From: an uncultured Clostridia bacterium
Lineage (GTDB): Bacteria > Bacillota > Clostridia > Lachnospirales > Cellulosilyticaceae
DNA length: 64,000 nt
Assembly (NCBI GenBank): GCA_937921505.1
Contig: CAKZUB010000068.1
Location: 1 to 64,000 of the forward strand
Direction: 5' to 3'
The notes below the pieces were generated by a model, which was given only the letters and a program-made list of their open reading frames with translations, made no database searches and had not been told where the DNA came from. The first letter of the stretch is position 1, and each line of letters opens with the position of its first letter. A program made the position numbers and the translations under genes. This document shows, in pieces, positions 38,150 to 46,507 of this stretch.

Positions 38150-39241
38150 GTGGAAAGAGCATATCAAAAAATGCGAGTATTTATGATGCTGCTAGTAGTA
38201 TTTTGCACTATGGTTTTAAAAGGGAATATAACTTATGCAGCCACGTTTAGTCCTAAGGCAGGGGATTATATCACCTTTGGAAAGATTAAAGAACCTATTA
38301 TTTGGGAGGTTGTCAGCGTTCAAGGGAAAGAGTTGACCTTAATGAGTTATTTAGGCATCGATCAAATAGCTTTTAATGCTAAAGAGGTTAAGCCATGTGG
38401 TGACTGGAGTACATCTAAGGTTAAGGAATATCTCAACACTACTTTTTATAAGAACTATTTTACGGATGAAGAAAAGAAAGTTATTTTGAAATATAATCCT
38501 AAAGATGAGGATAAAATTTATATCCCGTCATTAAAAGAGTTAGGGTTGAATGACTCTAAGATAACTGATAAGCTGGATAAAACCTATAAGGAGAAGACTA
38601 ATCTTTATCAGGGCGAGAAATTTCAAAAAATCACTCTTGATATGTATCAGGAAGGAAAAGGATGGGGAACCAGTTTTGCTACTAGAAACAGTGACAATAG
38701 CCTTAATAGAGTCATCAATGTAGCGCAAAAAGGAACAAATAAGCCACAGCTTAGCTATAATGGTGGTTTTATGAAAATGAGTGTAAGACCAGTTATGAAA
38801 ATAACGATTGATTTTAAAACAGACAATCTCCAATTTGTTAAAGGAACGAAGGAGTTAAACGATAAGTCGGTAACACTTTATACGATTAACCACAAATTCC
38901 AAAAACTTTTTATAAATAACATAATGGTTGATATGGGTGAAGAAAAACCTAAGTTAATCAGGGGTACTAATTTAGTCCCTCTTAGTATTATTTCTGATAG
39001 CTTTAAGGTTTCGGTAGATTTAAACATGTATGCACAAGAGATTACTTTGACTAAAGATAAGACGATTATTAAATTTACGATTAATAGCGATCAAGCAAGC
39101 ATTAATGGGAAGTTGCATACAGTAGGAGCACCAGTTCTTCAAGAGGGGAATAAGTTTTATATTCCTTTGAAATTTGTTGTGGAAGCTCTGGGGGGTGAGG
39201 TAACTTATAAAGATAATAACCTTTATATCATGACAAATTAG
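38150..39241 (+). CDS. Secreted DUF6273-like protein with copper amine oxidase-like stalk domain
   Basis: A signal peptide (hydrophobic, ending about AATF) is followed by a domain with DYITFGKIKEPIIWEVVSV and LKEYLN-type features (residues about 40-220, WSTSKVKEYLNTTFYKNYF), resembling DUF6273. The C-terminal 110 residues (LVPLSIISDSFKVSVD, FYIPLKFVVEALGGEV) match the copper amine oxidase N-terminal-like domain found in many clostridial surface proteins. It is probably exported and cell-wall associated. GTG at 38150 is chosen because GGGGGAG lies 8 nt before it. The protein is independent of the rml genes and is followed by a terminator. Confidence 0.78.
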   Translation: MERAYQKMRVFMMLLVVFCTMVLKGNITYAATFSPKAGDYITFGKIKEPIIWEVVSVQGKELTLMSYLGIDQIAFNAKEVKPCGDWSTSKVKEYLNTTFYKNYFTDEEKKVILKYNPKDEDKIYIPSLKELGLNDSKITDKLDKTYKEKTNLYQGEKFQKITLDMYQEGKGWGTSFATRNSDNSLNRVINVAQKGTNKPQLSYNGGFMKMSVRPVMKITIDFKTDNLQFVKGTKELNDKSVTLYTINHKFQKLFINNIMVDMGEEKPKLIRGTNLVPLSIISDSFKVSVDLNMYAQEITLTKDKTIIKFTINSDQASINGKLHTVGAPVLQEGNKFYIPLKFVVEALGGEVTYKDNNLYIMTN

Positions 39242-39341
39242 AAGGCAGTAAAATAATTGAAAAGGTAACACTATTTGGTTGAAGAGCAAAGGATAGGCAT
39301 ATTAGATTTACAAGAGCAATCAGTAAATCAGCTGTAATGAC

Positions 39342-39380
39342 AAATCCCCTTGTAGCAGTAGCTACAAAGGGATTTTTTTA
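39342..39380. terminator. Terminator hairpin, copy 1 of a repeated family
   Basis: The arms AATCCCCTTGTAGC and GCTACAAAGGGATT enclose a 4-nt loop and are followed by seven T. It lies between two convergent genes. Three near-identical hairpins occur at 42241, 47746 and 49216. Confidence 0.85.
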
Positions 39381-39415
39381 ATGATGTCCATTAAAATTAA
39401 TATAAATTAAACGCT

Positions 39416-41035
39416 CTAGTGCTGTAGTAAAAGAATCTCTTTCTTAGCTACACGGCCTTGAGAGTCAAATACGGTGACTTCTAACGTGTTTTTGCCTGGT
39501 TTAAGCTTTGCCTTAGGAATGGATAGCTCATAGGGTGCTTCTGCTAAAGAGGCTATTTTTTCATTATTTAGTTTATAGAAGATTTTAGAAATGTAAGGAT
39601 CGTAGGATTTAACCCATAGTCTAAGGGTTGTATCCCCAGTTACCTGAAGTGTTCTATTTAATTTTCTAGATTGTTGAGGTAAGTTAACTTGATTTTTTAC
39701 CTCTGGTCCATTTACTACAGTACTTAAGAAGTATTCATGAGAGATTATCTTTTTATAGGTGTCTAGTACCCCAGTTGATTGACCTTCAAGTAAGCTGTAG
39801 TTGACTCTGTTTTTGCTTGCATCCTGTAGAGTGTAGTTATTTCTGCTATACCACTGAATACATTTTACCCTGGGATATTTCGTTTTGATACTTTCATAAA
39901 AGTAAGTCATTTTCATCTTAGCAAATTGGGAGGTGTCTTGCTTGTGGGTGTTGTAACCCGCTTGGTGACTTGCTGCATATTCACTAATCATAATGGGTTT
40001 GCGACTTGCATATTTATTATAAATATAGTCTACAGCCTCTAAGGCATTGCGCCTATCAGTCGGCTTGGAAGCATCGCCGTTTTCAAACTGTGCATTATAG
40101 ATGCTAATACCTACCCAGTCTACATAAGCATCACCAGGATAGTAGGAATCTATGCCACCAAGGGGCATTTCGGAGGGAGACCATACCATAGCTACATTGG
40201 GTGCAACTTGTTCCATAATATCATGAACCATACGCCATTTTTTTATGTAATCGGCTGGATTGCCATGCCAAGGGACCCATTTTCCATTCATCTCAGAGGC
40301 ATAGCGTAAGAAGATAGGCACTTTGAGTGCAGCTAATTCTTGTGCATAGGAGCGAATAGCTGAATCAGTGACTTCTTGTAGGCCACGGTTGGGTTCATAG
40401 GCCACATGCAGGGCAGCACCAGCTTCTATTATTTTACTTTCTTTTCTCATAAAGCTATTGGTAAGCGTGCTTCCTATAGAACCATAATCAAAGAAAATGG
40501 CATGATTTTTGCCTGTTACGGCATTGAAGTCTTGAAAATCATTAGTATTGTTGCCATATGAAGATTTGTATTTTTGCTCTGCGGCTATAAAAGCGCCTAT
40601 ATAAGCACCTACTGCAGGCTCATATTTTTGAAGTATAACGTTTGGAGCTGGTGAAGATTTTACCTCGTAGAATTCCACCACACTACTAAGTTCATCTGAT
40701 TTTCTTTTGGCGGCGAGATAAGTATTGATGTCCTCGCCTTTTTGTTTGGAGATTTGTGCTTGCTTATTATAATGATCTGATGCAAGTTGGTACTTGCCTA
40801 CTTTTTCATAGGCTTTTGCGAGGGCATTATGTAATCCGGCTTGTTCAGGTAAGCCTTTTATAGCATACTCAAACTCCTTTATCGCTCCTTCAAAGTCTCC
40901 CTTTTTCTCTAGTTCAATTCCCTTTTTATAACAATTTCATGCATTACCATGGACCGCAGGTGAAGCATAGAGTAGACTTGGCATAAGAGAGACTAACACT
41001 AAGGCACTGGCTCATTTTTTAAAATGATATTTCAT
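39416..41035 (-). pseudogene. GH26-like glycoside hydrolase with TPR N-terminus, two in-frame TGA
   Basis: Reading leftward from the ATG at 41035 (GAGGAA upstream) gives one continuous frame of 540 codons, interrupted only by TGA at codon 8 (41014-41012) and codon 33 (40939-40937). It encodes a signal peptide, a TPR-like helical stretch (EKKGDFEGAIKEFEYAI), a GH26-like catalytic domain (residues about 140-420) with RYASEMNG (acid/base Glu) and MISEYAASH (nucleophile Glu), and a C-terminal Ig-like domain. TGG to TGA changes would explain both stops. A second, middle-deleted copy keeps TGG at the first site. TGA serves as an ordinary stop elsewhere in the window (for example RitA), so recoding is unlikely. 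The 421-aa part from 40678 down could still be translated. Confidence 0.8.
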
Positions 41036-41105
41036 CTTAATTCCTCATTTCTATTTGTTATTTAGCCTTAGTATACCACATTGCAATTTGAAAGCAGTTC
41101 ATTTA

Positions 41106-41215
41106 TCTCGAAAAGCCAATAGAAAAAGGCAACTCTATAGAGGCTGGAAAAAGATCGAACTCTTCCAAAACGTGAGGATTCAAGTCATCGACTTAGTACT
41201 CAAAAAGATTAATTA
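41106..41215 (+). pseudogene. C-terminal remnant of an unknown gene with its terminator
   Basis: A 36-codon stretch reads SRKANRKRQLYRGWKKIELF and on to VIDLVLKKIN before a TAA at 41213-41215. It has no own start and no ribosome site, and begins just where homology to the second GH26 copy stops. I cannot name the family. It may be the tail of a former gene that was carried in with its terminator (41224-41267). Confidence 0.35.
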
Positions 41216-41223
41216 AAAACCTA

Positions 41224-41267
41224 AGCAGCAATCAGGGTGAAAACACCCCACGATTGCTGCTCTTTTT
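41224..41267 (+). terminator. Rho-independent terminator
   Basis: The arms AGCAGCAATC (41224-41233) and GATTGCTGCT (41252-41261) extend inward with GGGTG/CACCC. CTTTTT follows. No intact gene lies upstream on this strand. Confidence 0.8.
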
Positions 41268-41289
41268 CTACTCTTTTTCTGTTCTTTTT

Positions 41290-41322
41290 GAGGGACGGTT
41301 CTCCAAACTTCCTGGTGTATTA
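41290..41322. repeat. GGGACGGTTCTCC dispersed repeat
   Basis: About 32 bases (GGGACGGTTCTCCAAACTTC then CTGGTGTATTA) recur at 60680-60711. The first 13 recur in the hairpin at 63586. It lies in a non-coding stretch. Repeats starting GGGGACGGTTCT remind me of REP-like sequences mobilised by RAYT transposases, but no such transposase is in the window. Confidence 0.6.
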
Positions 41323-41376
41323 CAAATCTTAATGACCAGGATACTTTCTATTAATCAGACTTTTAGAAGAGATGGA

Positions 41377-41391
41377 ATTAGGGTATACTCC
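41377..41391 (+). promoter_or_regulatory. AATTAGGGTATACT promoter-like motif, copy 1
   Basis: AATTAGGGTATACT ends in a good -10 hexamer (TATACT). It lies about 75-80 nt before the broken DUF4160 frame and points toward it. Matching motifs precede several other accessory genes in the same relative orientation. Confidence 0.45.
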
Positions 41392-41464
41392 TTTTTTTAT
41401 CAGGGATTGTTTATAAATAAATGCTTTTGGTATATAATTATAGTAAATGCAATGAAGATACATT

Positions 41465-41680
41465 AAGGAATCCGAACCACATTTTCATATAATATTAACT
41501 GATGGAAACAAAGCATCGATATCAATTGCAAACGGGAAGATACTTGAGGGAAAACTTAACAAGAGACAAAAGGATTATATAAAAGCTTGGATGTTAATTC
41601 ATAAAGAAGAATTATGGGATAGATGGAATAAAGCTGTTTCAGGTGAATTTATTGAAAAAATAGAACCAAAACAAATTTAA
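41465..41680 (+). pseudogene. DUF4160 protein, 5'-truncated
   Basis: The frame from 41465 encodes KESEPHFHIILTDGNKAS, a glycine-lysine segment ILEGKLNKRQKDYIKAW and ELWDRW before a TAA, a typical DUF4160 body. The usual N-terminal 20 or so residues are missing, and a TGA at 41453-41455 closes the frame upstream with no start codon in between. DUF4160 genes commonly precede DUF2442 genes, as here, in presumed toxin-antitoxin-like pairs. Confidence 0.7.
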
Positions 41681-41694
41681 GGAGGTAAAAGGGT

Positions 41695-41961
41695 TTGAAA
41701 AATATGAGTCCAGATATAATTAAAGCAGAGATTTTAAATGATTATAAAGTACTTATTACTTTTAGTAATAGCGAAGTGAAAGTTTTCGATATGAGTGCTT
41801 ATTTAAAATATCCAGTATTTAAACCATTAGAAAATAAAGAAGAATTTAGAAAAATTTCTATTGTTGATGGAACAATAGAGTGGGAATGTGGTGCTGAATT
41901 AAGTAATGATACATTTTATATAGCAGGAGAAGAGGCTGAAAATTCATTATTACAAATGTAG
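41695..41961 (+). CDS. DUF2442 domain protein
   Basis: This is an 88-aa protein with DIIKAEILNDYKVLITFSNS, VFDMSAYLKYPVFKPL and TIEWECGAELSNDTFY, the full DUF2442 pattern. The TTG at 41695 is favoured because GGAGG (41681-41685) is 9 nt upstream; the ATG at 41704 is 18 nt away. It follows the truncated DUF4160 gene. DUF2442/DUF4160 pairs are frequent in accessory regions and are presumed partners, but no biochemical role is established. With its partner broken, this gene may be an orphan. Confidence 0.8.
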   Translation: MKNMSPDIIKAEILNDYKVLITFSNSEVKVFDMSAYLKYPVFKPLENKEEFRKISIVDGTIEWECGAELSNDTFYIAGEEAENSLLQM

Positions 41962-42240
41962 CAAACAATAGACAATAGACTTGCATATGAAAGCTGGCTA
42001 TCCACCTATATTTATATTTGAAGTTTGTATGATGAGCCTATTGGTTACTGCTATATATTGTTTTTGCTCAAGGGTAACAGATCATTATCCTTGGCAGATT
42101 TATACTTGCAAAACCAAGTAGCATAGAATATACTAGAGCGGATTACTTATAACTGATTTTCATGAATTAAGCGTTAGGATGATACTAGATTATGGCATAA
42201 TAGCAATCGTTATTGCGATTATCAATAAACTATAATGACA

Positions 42241-42273
42241 AATCCCCTTGTAGCGGCAAACTACAAGGGGATT
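42241..42273. terminator. Terminator hairpin, copy 2
   Basis: AATCCCCTTGTAG (42241-42253) pairs with CTACAAGGGGATT (42261-42273). The T run after it is poor (ATTTCC). The preceding stretch, 41962-42240, has no gene, although about 41990-42030 reads MKAGYPPIFI, resembling the segment after a Fic motif. Confidence 0.7.
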
Positions 42274-42314
42274 ATTTCCATTGAAGGAATCAACAAAAAA
42301 TTATGTATTTATTA

Positions 42315-42404
42315 TATAGATTTCACATCTATAAATTTAAGTTATTCACGATGATTCATAATGTGAAATCATCAGAGAAACAACTTTTCACAGATGAATA
42401 ACTT
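42315..42404. repeat. Interleaved inverted repeats in a non-coding stretch
   Basis: GATTTCACAT (42319-42328) pairs with ATGTGAAATC (42361-42370), and AAGTTATTCA (42339-42348) pairs with TGAATAACTT (42395-42404). The two pairs interlock. A third, local hairpin TATAGAT/ATCTATA (42315-42333) competes with the first. No ORF covers it. It could be a structured RNA, a protein-binding array or a small mobile relic. Confidence 0.6.
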
Positions 42405-42501
42405 AGGTTTATATGTTATTTCTCTATAACACTAAATATTAAAAAGTAAACATATAAAAATAGATTAATCTCATCTTAAAGGGAAAACGGCAAAGAATTT
42501 G

Positions 42502-42976
42502 TTAAACGCTCTAGTGCTGTAGTAAAAGAATCTCTTTCTTAGCTACACGGCCTTGAGAGTCAAATACGGTGACTTCTAACGTGTTTTTGCCTGGTTTAAG
42601 CTTTGGCTTAGGAATAGATAGCTCATAGGGTGCTTCTGCTAAAGAGGCTATTTTTTCATCATTTAGTTTATAGACGATGGAAGAAGTGTAAGGATCGTAG
42701 GATTTGCCCCATAGTCTAAGGGTTGTATCCCCAGTTACCTGAAGTGTTCCATTTAATTTTCTAGATTGTTGAGGTAAGTAATCGGCTTTTTATAACAATT
42801 TCATGCATTACCATGGACCGCAGGTGAAGCATAGAGTAGACTTGGCATAAGAGAGACTAACACTAAGGCACTGGCCCATTTTTTAAAATGATATTTCATC
42901 TTAATTCCTCATTTCTATTTGTTATTTAGCCTTAGTATACCACATTCCAATTTGAAATCAGTTCATCTATCTCAAA
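42502..42976 (-). pseudogene. Middle-deleted second copy of the GH26-like gene
   Basis: 42502-42779 is nearly identical to the 3' end of the gene at 39416, and 42785-42976 to its 5' end and upstream region. About 1.2 kb of the middle is missing. The frame begins at 42899 with the same signal peptide. Codon 8 is TGG here, where the main copy has TGA, while codon 33 is TGA in both. The join is around 42780-42784. Confidence 0.8.
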
Positions 42977-42994
42977 ATGTAACACGATATATTA

Positions 42995-43075
42995 AAAGGA
43001 GTGCTTCTTACTGCGGACAATAAAAGGTAGTTTTTGGGTATAGATGTACAGATTACTATGACCAGAGCATGATAG
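42995..43075 (+). pseudogene. rfbC fragment
   Basis: GTGCTTCTTACTGCGGACAA (about 43000-43020) and AGATGTACAGATTACTATGA (about 43043-43062) match two blocks of rfbC near 37728-37745 and 37823-37842, with the middle missing. It has no intact frame. The region 43076-43452 between it and the SLH gene contains no gene that I can support, only AT-rich leader DNA with a GGTATACT at 43254-43261. Confidence 0.65.
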
Positions 43076-43452
43076 AGATAATAGTTTAAACAGTTTATAA
43101 GGGATATGCTATTAATGATACTTTAAGTAAAGTCAAGCCTATTTATAGTGAAGGAGACTCACTATAATATTTAAAAAATATTTAGCTTGTCTAATAATGG
43201 CGTTAAATGTCCAAAATACTCGAAAATATTTACTATATTATAAATAATAATATGGTATACTTGACAAGAGAAACGGCTAAATAATTGGATTAGGAATATT
43301 CATAATACTAATAAATATGGTGAATATACATAATTTAAATAGGCTTGTTTTAAAAAAATCTATGTAGAAAGGATAGAGAGTTAAGAGGGGAAACTAAGTG
43401 TTGTTTGATGAGTTAAAAAATTAACAAACTTTAAAAAAGAAAGCAAGGAGTA

Positions 43453-46176
43453 ATGTTGTATCAAATAAAAAGAATAAAAAACAGAATTGCATTTCTATTA
43501 GTTTTTTGTATGGCTTTTTCTAATTGGAGTTTTGCATTTGCAAATGATTTTTCTGACATTGCAAATCACTGGGCTAAAAGTGAAATTGAATCTTGGATAG
43601 AAAAAGGATTTGTAAAAGGTTATGAAGATGGCACTTTTAAACCCAACAAAAATGTTTCAAGAGCTGAATTTATGGCTATGGTTAATAATGCTTCTGGTTT
43701 TACAAAACAGGATGCGGTTAGCTATTCAGATGTGCCGGCTAATGCTTGGTTTTATAGTGAAGTTGCAAAAGCTAAAGCAGCTGGTTATATTTCAGGCTAT
43801 ACAGATGGCACTATAAAACCAAACAGCCCAATCAGCCGACAAGAAGCAGCTAGTATTATCGTTAGACTTCTAGGTTTACAACCAGATAGTCAAGAGGCTG
43901 TTAAGTTTGCTGATTATAACAAAATGCCAGAATGGAGTAAAGGCCCTATCGGTGCAGTAGCAGCTGCTCAGATTATGGGAGGGTATACAGATAGCACATT
44001 TAAAGGAGAAAATGCTATCAAACGTGCAGAAGCTGTTGTAGCCTTAGGTAAAGCTATGGCGCAAATACCTGCAAAAGCTACGGAAGCACCTAAAGAAGCA
44101 CCTAAAGAAGAACCTAAAGATAATAAGGTTGTACCTAGCAGTGGAAGCTCTAGTAGCAGTTCAGGCTCTGGAAGTTCAACTTCAACCAATACATACAGTC
44201 AGCCAGGTACCTATGGACCTGCAACAGGCAATCAAACGATATACGGCAACGTGGTAATCAACTCAAAAGATGTAATACTGCGCAATGTGACAATTACAGG
44301 TAATCTAACATTGCATGCTAGTATTGGGGATGGCGATGCAACACTTAGAGGTGTAACTGTACAAGGTAATACTTACGTTAATGGCGGTGGCGCAAACAGT
44401 ATTCATTTTGAAGATTCTATTTTATTAACTGTTATCGTTAACAAAAATAATGGAACTGTTAGAATTGTAGCTACTGGTGCTACAAGTGTTACTGAAGTGC
44501 AGCTCGAGTCTTCTGCTATTGTAGCTGAAAGTGGCCTAACTGGTGGAGCGACAGGGTTTTCTGCTGTATCACTAGCTGCTAGTATGCCGGCAAATGCTGA
44601 TGTGGAATTACAAGGAACATTTGAAACGGTTAATACTAGAGCTACTAATGTAAGATTAACTTTAAGCGAAGGCACAAGTGTGGAAAGCTTAATATTAGAT
44701 GCTTTGGCACGTGTAGTGGGAACTGGTACTATTACAAATGCAACTATTAATGCAAATGGAAGTACATTAAGTTCTTTACCAACAGCAACATTAGTTATTC
44801 CATCAGGGGTAACCGCAGAAATCGGAGGCGTGCAATACGATCATTCAACCGTTTTCGTACCAAGTACAACGCTTGAATCTATCAAAATTACTTTAGCAAG
44901 TATACAAATTAATTTAGCAGATCATATTATAGGAAATACAAAGGATGACTTTGTGGTAACAGCAGCATTAGATGGGGCACCATATGAAATACAGAACTTA
45001 GAATATCATGCAAATATGAATAGATTCACATTTACTCCAGTGAGTTTAGAAGGTAACATAGGTAAAACGTTTGCGGTGACAGTTGCTCGAGCAGCAGGTT
45101 CGACTAAGGTTGGCGGCAGTGCAAAAACACATGCAGTAACCGTAAAAAGTGGATTTGAAGGAAGAATCACTGACATCTACGGAGTTGGCGTAGAAGATAT
45201 GACAATCAAGTTTAGAGCCGGTGTAGGCAATACTGAAGGTGATGTAGTTAAAACAGCCGTTACTGGTAAATACGGGTACTACTCTGTAGAGCTAGAGCCG
45301 GGTATGTACACAGGAGAATTGGAAAAATCAGGATTTTTAACAACGTACGTAGTTGCTACATCTTTAACAGGTGTATATAATGTAGGCCAAAATGAAACCG
45401 CAATAAGAGTAGCTAGAGAAGGCGAGATCAAAATAGTTTTAACTTGGGACGAACATCCAAGAGATTTAGATTCTCATTTAGTAGGACCTACGCCTGATGG
45501 AGATAGATTCCGTACATGGTATGGTGAAAAGACGTATTCTTATAATGGCGAAGTTTATGCGGATTTAGACTGGGACGATACAGATTCTTATGGTCCAGAA
45601 ACAACTACTATTCGCAAAGTGATAGATGGCACTTATCAGTTTTATGTACATCATTTTTCAGGAGAAAATACATTAAGAACTTCAAGTGCTAAGGTAGAGG
45701 TTTATAAAGGGACTGAACTATTACAGACCTATAATGTACCAACAGGAGAAGGCAGCGAAACATATTGGATAGCATTTGATATGACGATTGATGGCAATAA
45801 CATTGATTTTACACGTATCGATGCAATGACTAACAGCATGACAGAACAGTTGTTTATAAACCACGATAACCCAACTACCACATCCGGCAGCATTATTATG
45901 CTAAGTGAAGTGACAACAGGTAGTGTGATTGCTTTAAGCGGTACAACAACAGAAAGTGTTATTAATCTGAACGGTACAGCAACAACAGGAAGTATTTTAA
46001 CAATAACTCAAACTTCGAATGGGCAACCTGTTTCACAAATTCCGATGAACACAGGAGAAGAGACTCATTGGGCAAGTCAGGTAACATTGTATATAGGTGA
46101 AAATAGATTTTCATTTGTAGTAAGTAAAGATGGTGAATATGCAACTGCACGTGATATTATTATTACGCGTGAATAA
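43453..46176 (+). CDS. SLH-domain surface protein with beta-helix-like and YfaP-like regions
   Basis: This is a 907-aa exported protein. A signal peptide is followed by three SLH domains (residues about 30-200: HWAKSEIESWIEKGFVKGY, AWFYSEVAKAKAAGYISGY, EWSKGPIGAVAAAQIMGGY), which bind secondary cell-wall polymers. A low-complexity APKEAPKEEPKD and serine linker follows, then a repetitive beta-strand region (about 255-500), a carboxypeptidase-regulatory-like fold (about 570-650), and a YfaP/DUF2135-like part (LTWDEHPRDLDSHLVGPTP). The C-terminus has serine-glycine-threonine repeats and a final TLYIGENRFSFVV domain. It is probably attached to the polysaccharide made by Region 1. AAGGAG sits only 2 nt before the ATG, so TTG at 43456 is possible. 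Confidence 0.85.
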   Translation: MLYQIKRIKNRIAFLLVFCMAFSNWSFAFANDFSDIANHWAKSEIESWIEKGFVKGYEDGTFKPNKNVSRAEFMAMVNNASGFTKQDAVSYSDVPANAWFYSEVAKAKAAGYISGYTDGTIKPNSPISRQEAASIIVRLLGLQPDSQEAVKFADYNKMPEWSKGPIGAVAAAQIMGGYTDSTFKGENAIKRAEAVVALGKAMAQIPAKATEAPKEAPKEEPKDNKVVPSSGSSSSSSGSGSSTSTNTYSQPGTYGPATGNQTIYGNVVINSKDVILRNVTITGNLTLHASIGDGDATLRGVTVQGNTYVNGGGANSIHFEDSILLTVIVNKNNGTVRIVATGATSVTEVQLESSAIVAESGLTGGATGFSAVSLAASMPANADVELQGTFETVNTRATNVRLTLSEGTSVESLILDALARVVGTGTITNATINANGSTLSSLPTATLVIPSGVTAEIGGVQYDHSTVFVPSTTLESIKITLASIQINLADHIIGNTKDDFVVTAALDGAPYEIQNLEYHANMNRFTFTPVSLEGNIGKTFAVTVARAAGSTKVGGSAKTHAVTVKSGFEGRITDIYGVGVEDMTIKFRAGVGNTEGDVVKTAVTGKYGYYSVELEPGMYTGELEKSGFLTTYVVATSLTGVYNVGQNETAIRVAREGEIKIVLTWDEHPRDLDSHLVGPTPDGDRFRTWYGEKTYSYNGEVYADLDWDDTDSYGPETTTIRKVIDGTYQFYVHHFSGENTLRTSSAKVEVYKGTELLQTYNVPTGEGSETYWIAFDMTIDGNNIDFTRIDAMTNSMTEQLFINHDNPTTTSGSIIMLSEVTTGSVIALSGTTTESVINLNGTATTGSILTITQTSNGQPVSQIPMNTGEETHWASQVTLYIGENRFSFVVSKDGEYATARDIIITRE

Positions 46177-46234
46177 GACTAGATCTTTGTTACATAAAAA
46201 AGATAATTGATAAAGGGAGTGTTACTTTAATTTC

Positions 46235-46307
46235 TTATAAAGTGGCCCCCACTGCTGTCTTATAACCAAGTATCTTACGTGGATAATTATTTATCCAGTA
46301 TTTAATT
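46235..46307 (-). pseudogene. IS30-family transposase, C-terminal remnant
   Basis: Reading leftward gives RIKYWINNYPRKILGYKTAV and GATL before a TAA at 46237-46235. NNYPRKILGYKT is the typical C-terminal end of IS30 transposases (NNRPRKxLGxKTP). Upstream the frame is broken. It marks a past insertion in the gap 46177-46507. Confidence 0.75.
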
Positions 46308-46456
46308 CGCCACTAGCTTATCTAGAACTTTCGCTACATTTTTTTGAGTTTTCCCTTTCATTTTAAAGATAATATTAAGGTATATAAAAAATAATATAAA
46401 TAGGCACAGCTACGGGTAAGGGATATTTATCTGTGGCTGTTTTTATTTATTCAACT

Positions 46457-46466
46457 AGGGTATACT
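46457..46466 (+). promoter_or_regulatory. AGGGTATACT promoter-like motif, copy 2
   Basis: AGGGTATACT lies 42 nt before the Rpn-type nuclease gene start and points toward it. TATACT is a good -10 hexamer; no clear -35 is seen. Confidence 0.45.
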
Positions 46467-46507
46467 ATAAGCATAAGATAGAGTGAAAAGGAAAGAGGGT
46501 GGCATGA

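Noticed and set aside
39416-41035. UGA recoding (selenocysteine or Trp) in the GH26-like gene
   Set aside because: Other genes here end in TGA, the duplicate copy has TGG at one site, and no SECIS-type hairpin was seen after the codons.
41254-41466. Short reading frame of 70 codons
   Set aside because: It overlaps a terminator T tract and a dispersed repeat, lacks a ribosome site and has no protein-like composition.
43255-43290. TTGACA at 43261 as the promoter of the SLH gene
   Set aside because: No acceptable -10 lies 16-18 bp downstream; left unassigned.
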